Position numbers and translations under genes: made by a program. From an uncultured Campylobacter sp. (lineage in GTDB: Bacteria; Campylobacterota; Campylobacteria; Campylobacterales; Campylobacteraceae), in assembly GCF_938040115.1 (NCBI RefSeq), contig NZ_CALHXD010000064.1, forward strand, positions 1 to 6,043: 6,043 nt of DNA, given 5' to 3'. Below are positions 4,667-6,043 of the stretch, one piece after another. The notes under the pieces are model-generated. The model was not told the origin of the DNA, did not search any database, and was given only the letters and a program-made list of their open reading frames with translations. The first letter of the stretch is position 1, and the number at the start of each line of letters is the position of its first letter.

Positions 4667-5743
4667 ATGGCAGGCGAAGACCAAGAAAAAACCGAAGAAC
4701 CCACCTCCAAAAAAATCGAAGACGCGCGCAAGGACGGCAACGTCCCCAAAAGCCAAGACCTAGCCGGCTTCGTCACGCTCGCGGTCGCGATCTTCGTCGT
4801 TGTGGCGCTTCTTGGCTTCATCGGCGATCAGTTTTTCACGCTGTATAACTACTATCAGAGTCTAATCGGCCAGGAGTTTACGCGCAAGCTACTCTTTAGC
4901 GTCGCGACCACGACGATATTTCGCACGCTGCTCATCATTCTACCTATCGCCGTTTGCATCGCGATCGCGGGCGTCGTCGCCAACCTGATGCAGTTTGGAT
5001 TTATATTTACCACAAAGCCTTTGGAGCCAAATTTAAACAAAATCAACCCAATAAAAGGGCTCAAAAATCTCTTTTCTCTTAAAAAGCTGATAGACGGCAT
5101 CAAAATGGTGCTCAAGGTCACGGCGGTTTTTACGGTCGGGTTTTTGATGTTTTTAAGCTTTATCAAAGAGCTGCCGCACACGCTGTTTTTCTCGATGGCG
5201 GCGCAGCTGGCATGGCTAAAAGAAAAGATGCTGATTTTAGCTGCCGTGATGCTAATAGTAATGTTTATCATCGGGCTTCTTGACGTGCTGATCGTGCGTT
5301 TTCAGTATTTTCGCGACCTAAGAATGAGCAAGCAGGAGATCAAGGACGAATACAAGCAGATGGAGGGCGACCCGCAGGTAAAAGGTCGCATCCGCCAGCT
5401 GCAAATGCGAGCCGCGCGCAACAGAATGATGCAAAATATCCCGCAAGCAGACGTCATCATCACAAACCCGACTCACTACGCCGTTGCGCTTCGCTACGAC
5501 AAAACAAAGGAAAAAGCGCCCGTGATCCTGGCTAAAGGCGTGGATTTTCTAGCGCTTCGCATCAAGCAAATCGGAGTGCAAAACAACGTCAAAATCGTCG
5601 AAAATCCGCCGCTAGCGCGCGAGCTATACAAGATGTGCGAGGTAAACGATATGATACCTGCAGAGCTCTTTCGCGCCGTCGCCGAGGTGCTAAGCTTCGT
5701 CTATATGAGCGACAAACAAAAATTCGGCGATAGGCTGAAGTGA
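4667..5743 (+). CDS. flhB: Flagellar type III export protein FlhB
   Basis: FlhB is the inner-membrane export-gate component that switches the flagellar type III apparatus from rod/hook to filament substrates. At 358 residues it is full length. The N-terminus MAGEDQEKTEEPTSKKIEDA has the family motif (E-K-T-E-x-P-T-x-K-K). Four membrane segments lie at about 32-53, 85-108, 147-166 and 186-210. The cytoplasmic domain follows, with the NPTH autocleavage motif at 267-270 (cut expected between N267 and P268) and the family stretch PLARELY at 315-321. The gene is intact with no odd residues at key sites. AGGA lies 5 bases before the ATG. It stands alone between the divergent gene pair and a long non-coding tail. 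In Campylobacter FlhB is also needed for activation of sigma-54 flagellar genes. Confidence 0.97.
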   Translation: MAGEDQEKTEEPTSKKIEDARKDGNVPKSQDLAGFVTLAVAIFVVVALLGFIGDQFFTLYNYYQSLIGQEFTRKLLFSVATTTIFRTLLIILPIAVCIAIAGVVANLMQFGFIFTTKPLEPNLNKINPIKGLKNLFSLKKLIDGIKMVLKVTAVFTVGFLMFLSFIKELPHTLFFSMAAQLAWLKEKMLILAAVMLIVMFIIGLLDVLIVRFQYFRDLRMSKQEIKDEYKQMEGDPQVKGRIRQLQMRAARNRMMQNIPQADVIITNPTHYAVALRYDKTKEKAPVILAKGVDFLALRIKQIGVQNNVKIVENPPLARELYKMCEVNDMIPAELFRAVAEVLSFVYMSDKQKFGDRLK

Positions 5744-5858
5744 AATTAAATTTGACTTTTTGACTGTAAATTTGAAGCCAAATTCGGAGTCAAATTTGTG
5801 CCGCTCAAATTTGGATAAATTTTAGAATTTTACTCGCCGAGACCCGCATCTTTAAGGC

Positions 5859-5885
5859 GCTAAATTTGGTTTTATCAAATTTAGC
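5859..5885. repeat. 10-bp perfect inverted repeat (hairpin)
   Basis: GCTAAATTTG (5859-5868) and CAAATTTAGC (5876-5885) are exact reverse complements with a 7-base spacer. No T-tract follows on either strand, so it is not a standard terminator; it may stabilise the flhB mRNA 3' end. Confidence 0.6.
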
Positions 5886-5906
5886 ATTGTAAATTAAAGT
5901 TCTTTG

Positions 5907-5940
5907 AGTAAAAAACAACCATCTAAGGTTGTTTTTTACT
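5907..5940 (+). terminator. Strong, probably bidirectional intrinsic terminator
   Basis: A 14-bp perfect stem (5907-5920 with 5927-5940) and the 6-base loop ATCTAA. The inner part is ACAACC/GGTTGT; the outer part is an A-run paired with a T-run, so either strand yields a G/C core and then a U-rich stretch. On the plus strand it would end the flhB transcript about 160 bases after the stop codon. On the minus strand it could end a unit entering from beyond the right edge. Confidence 0.85.
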
Positions 5941-5967
5941 TTGTTGTAAAGAGTGTGGGGGATTGTC

Positions 5968-6043
5968 AAGGGGGAAGGGAGCGACTTCGCGTCTGCTAGC
6001 AGTTGCGAGTATAGCGAAGCAAAATTCAAGCCCCTTCCCCCTT
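5968..6043. repeat. Nested inverted repeat with 12-bp G/C-rich arms
   Basis: AAGGGGGAAGGG (5968-5979) is the exact reverse complement of CCCTTCCCCCTT (6032-6043). Inside it, CTTCGC (5985-5990) pairs with GCGAAG (6014-6019), and at the centre CTGCTAGCAG (5993-6002) is a 10-bp palindrome. The outer arm reaches the last base of the window, so the element may extend further. The layout suggests a small palindromic intergenic element or structured RNA; identity is unknown. Confidence 0.6.

Larger units (their letters stand above)
5744..6043. other. Non-coding stretch downstream of flhB
   Basis: I see no supported gene in these 300 bases. The first half (5744-5906) is an AT-rich spacer with about seven AAATTT hexamers, several arranged as inverted repeats: AAATTTGAC at 5748-5756 faces GTCAAATTT at 5789-5797. 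The second half holds a strong terminator and a G/C-rich nested inverted repeat, described separately. A 74-codon frame starting with TTG at 6029 on the minus strand crosses the terminator and is rejected. Confidence 0.7.

Noticed and set aside
5805..6029. 74-codon minus-strand frame with TTG start
   Set aside because: It runs through both arms of the 14-bp terminator and the AAATTT-rich spacer. The G-rich stretch before the TTG is the arm of an inverted repeat, so ribosome-site likeness is probably chance.
1..6043. CRISPR arrays, tRNA or rRNA genes, transposase or integrase genes
   Set aside because: No regularly spaced direct repeats, tRNA-like cloverleaf, rRNA stretch or recombinase motif was found on either strand.

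Overview
The window looks like chromosomal DNA of a Campylobacter (Campylobacterota). bL21, bL27, Obg and FlhB are all read as proteins of that group, and spacers and AT-rich codons are full of AAATTT/CAAATTT words. The conserved genes are richer in G+C than C. jejuni, so a species such as C. showae, C. rectus, C. curvus or C. concisus fits better; this species guess is inference.

Layout, left to right. (1) 1-377, minus strand: the 5' part of obgE, cut by the window edge. (2) 378-2312: an A+T-rich block placed between obgE and rpmA, which are normally neighbours in the rplU-rpmA-obgE cluster. It holds a minus-strand series of a 29-codon ORF with an exact consensus Shine-Dalgarno, a 30-codon Pro/Gly/Asn-rich basic ORF, and a NYN-domain putative RNase with a C-terminal OST-HTH (LOTUS)-like domain. 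It also holds a plus-strand gene for a 122-residue charged helical protein. A minus-strand gene for a 152-residue protein with one membrane helix and a four-cysteine tail converges on it. (3) 2313-2924: terminator, rpmA and rplU, with a leader of mutually exclusive hairpins upstream (2941-2977). (4) 3026-4577: two overlapping minus-strand genes, a HEAT-repeat-like protein and a 332-residue protein that may belong to an immunity-protein-like family. (5) 4578-4666: a divergent promoter region. (6) 4667-5743, plus strand: complete flhB, flagellar export gate protein. (7) 5744-6043: non-coding, with repeated AAATTT words, a 10-bp hairpin, a strong 14-bp-stem terminator and a nested inverted repeat running to the window edge.

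How the genes fit together. rplU-rpmA form a ribosomal protein operon that ends at its own terminator. obgE appears to be driven by its own promoter or by the accessory NYN transcript. The candidate for something undescribed is the 378-2312 block: a predicted RNase with an RNA-binding-type domain, preceded by two micro-ORFs, beside a divergent small protein and a membrane protein. No integrase, transposase or clear attachment site is visible, so how the block arrived cannot be told from this window.
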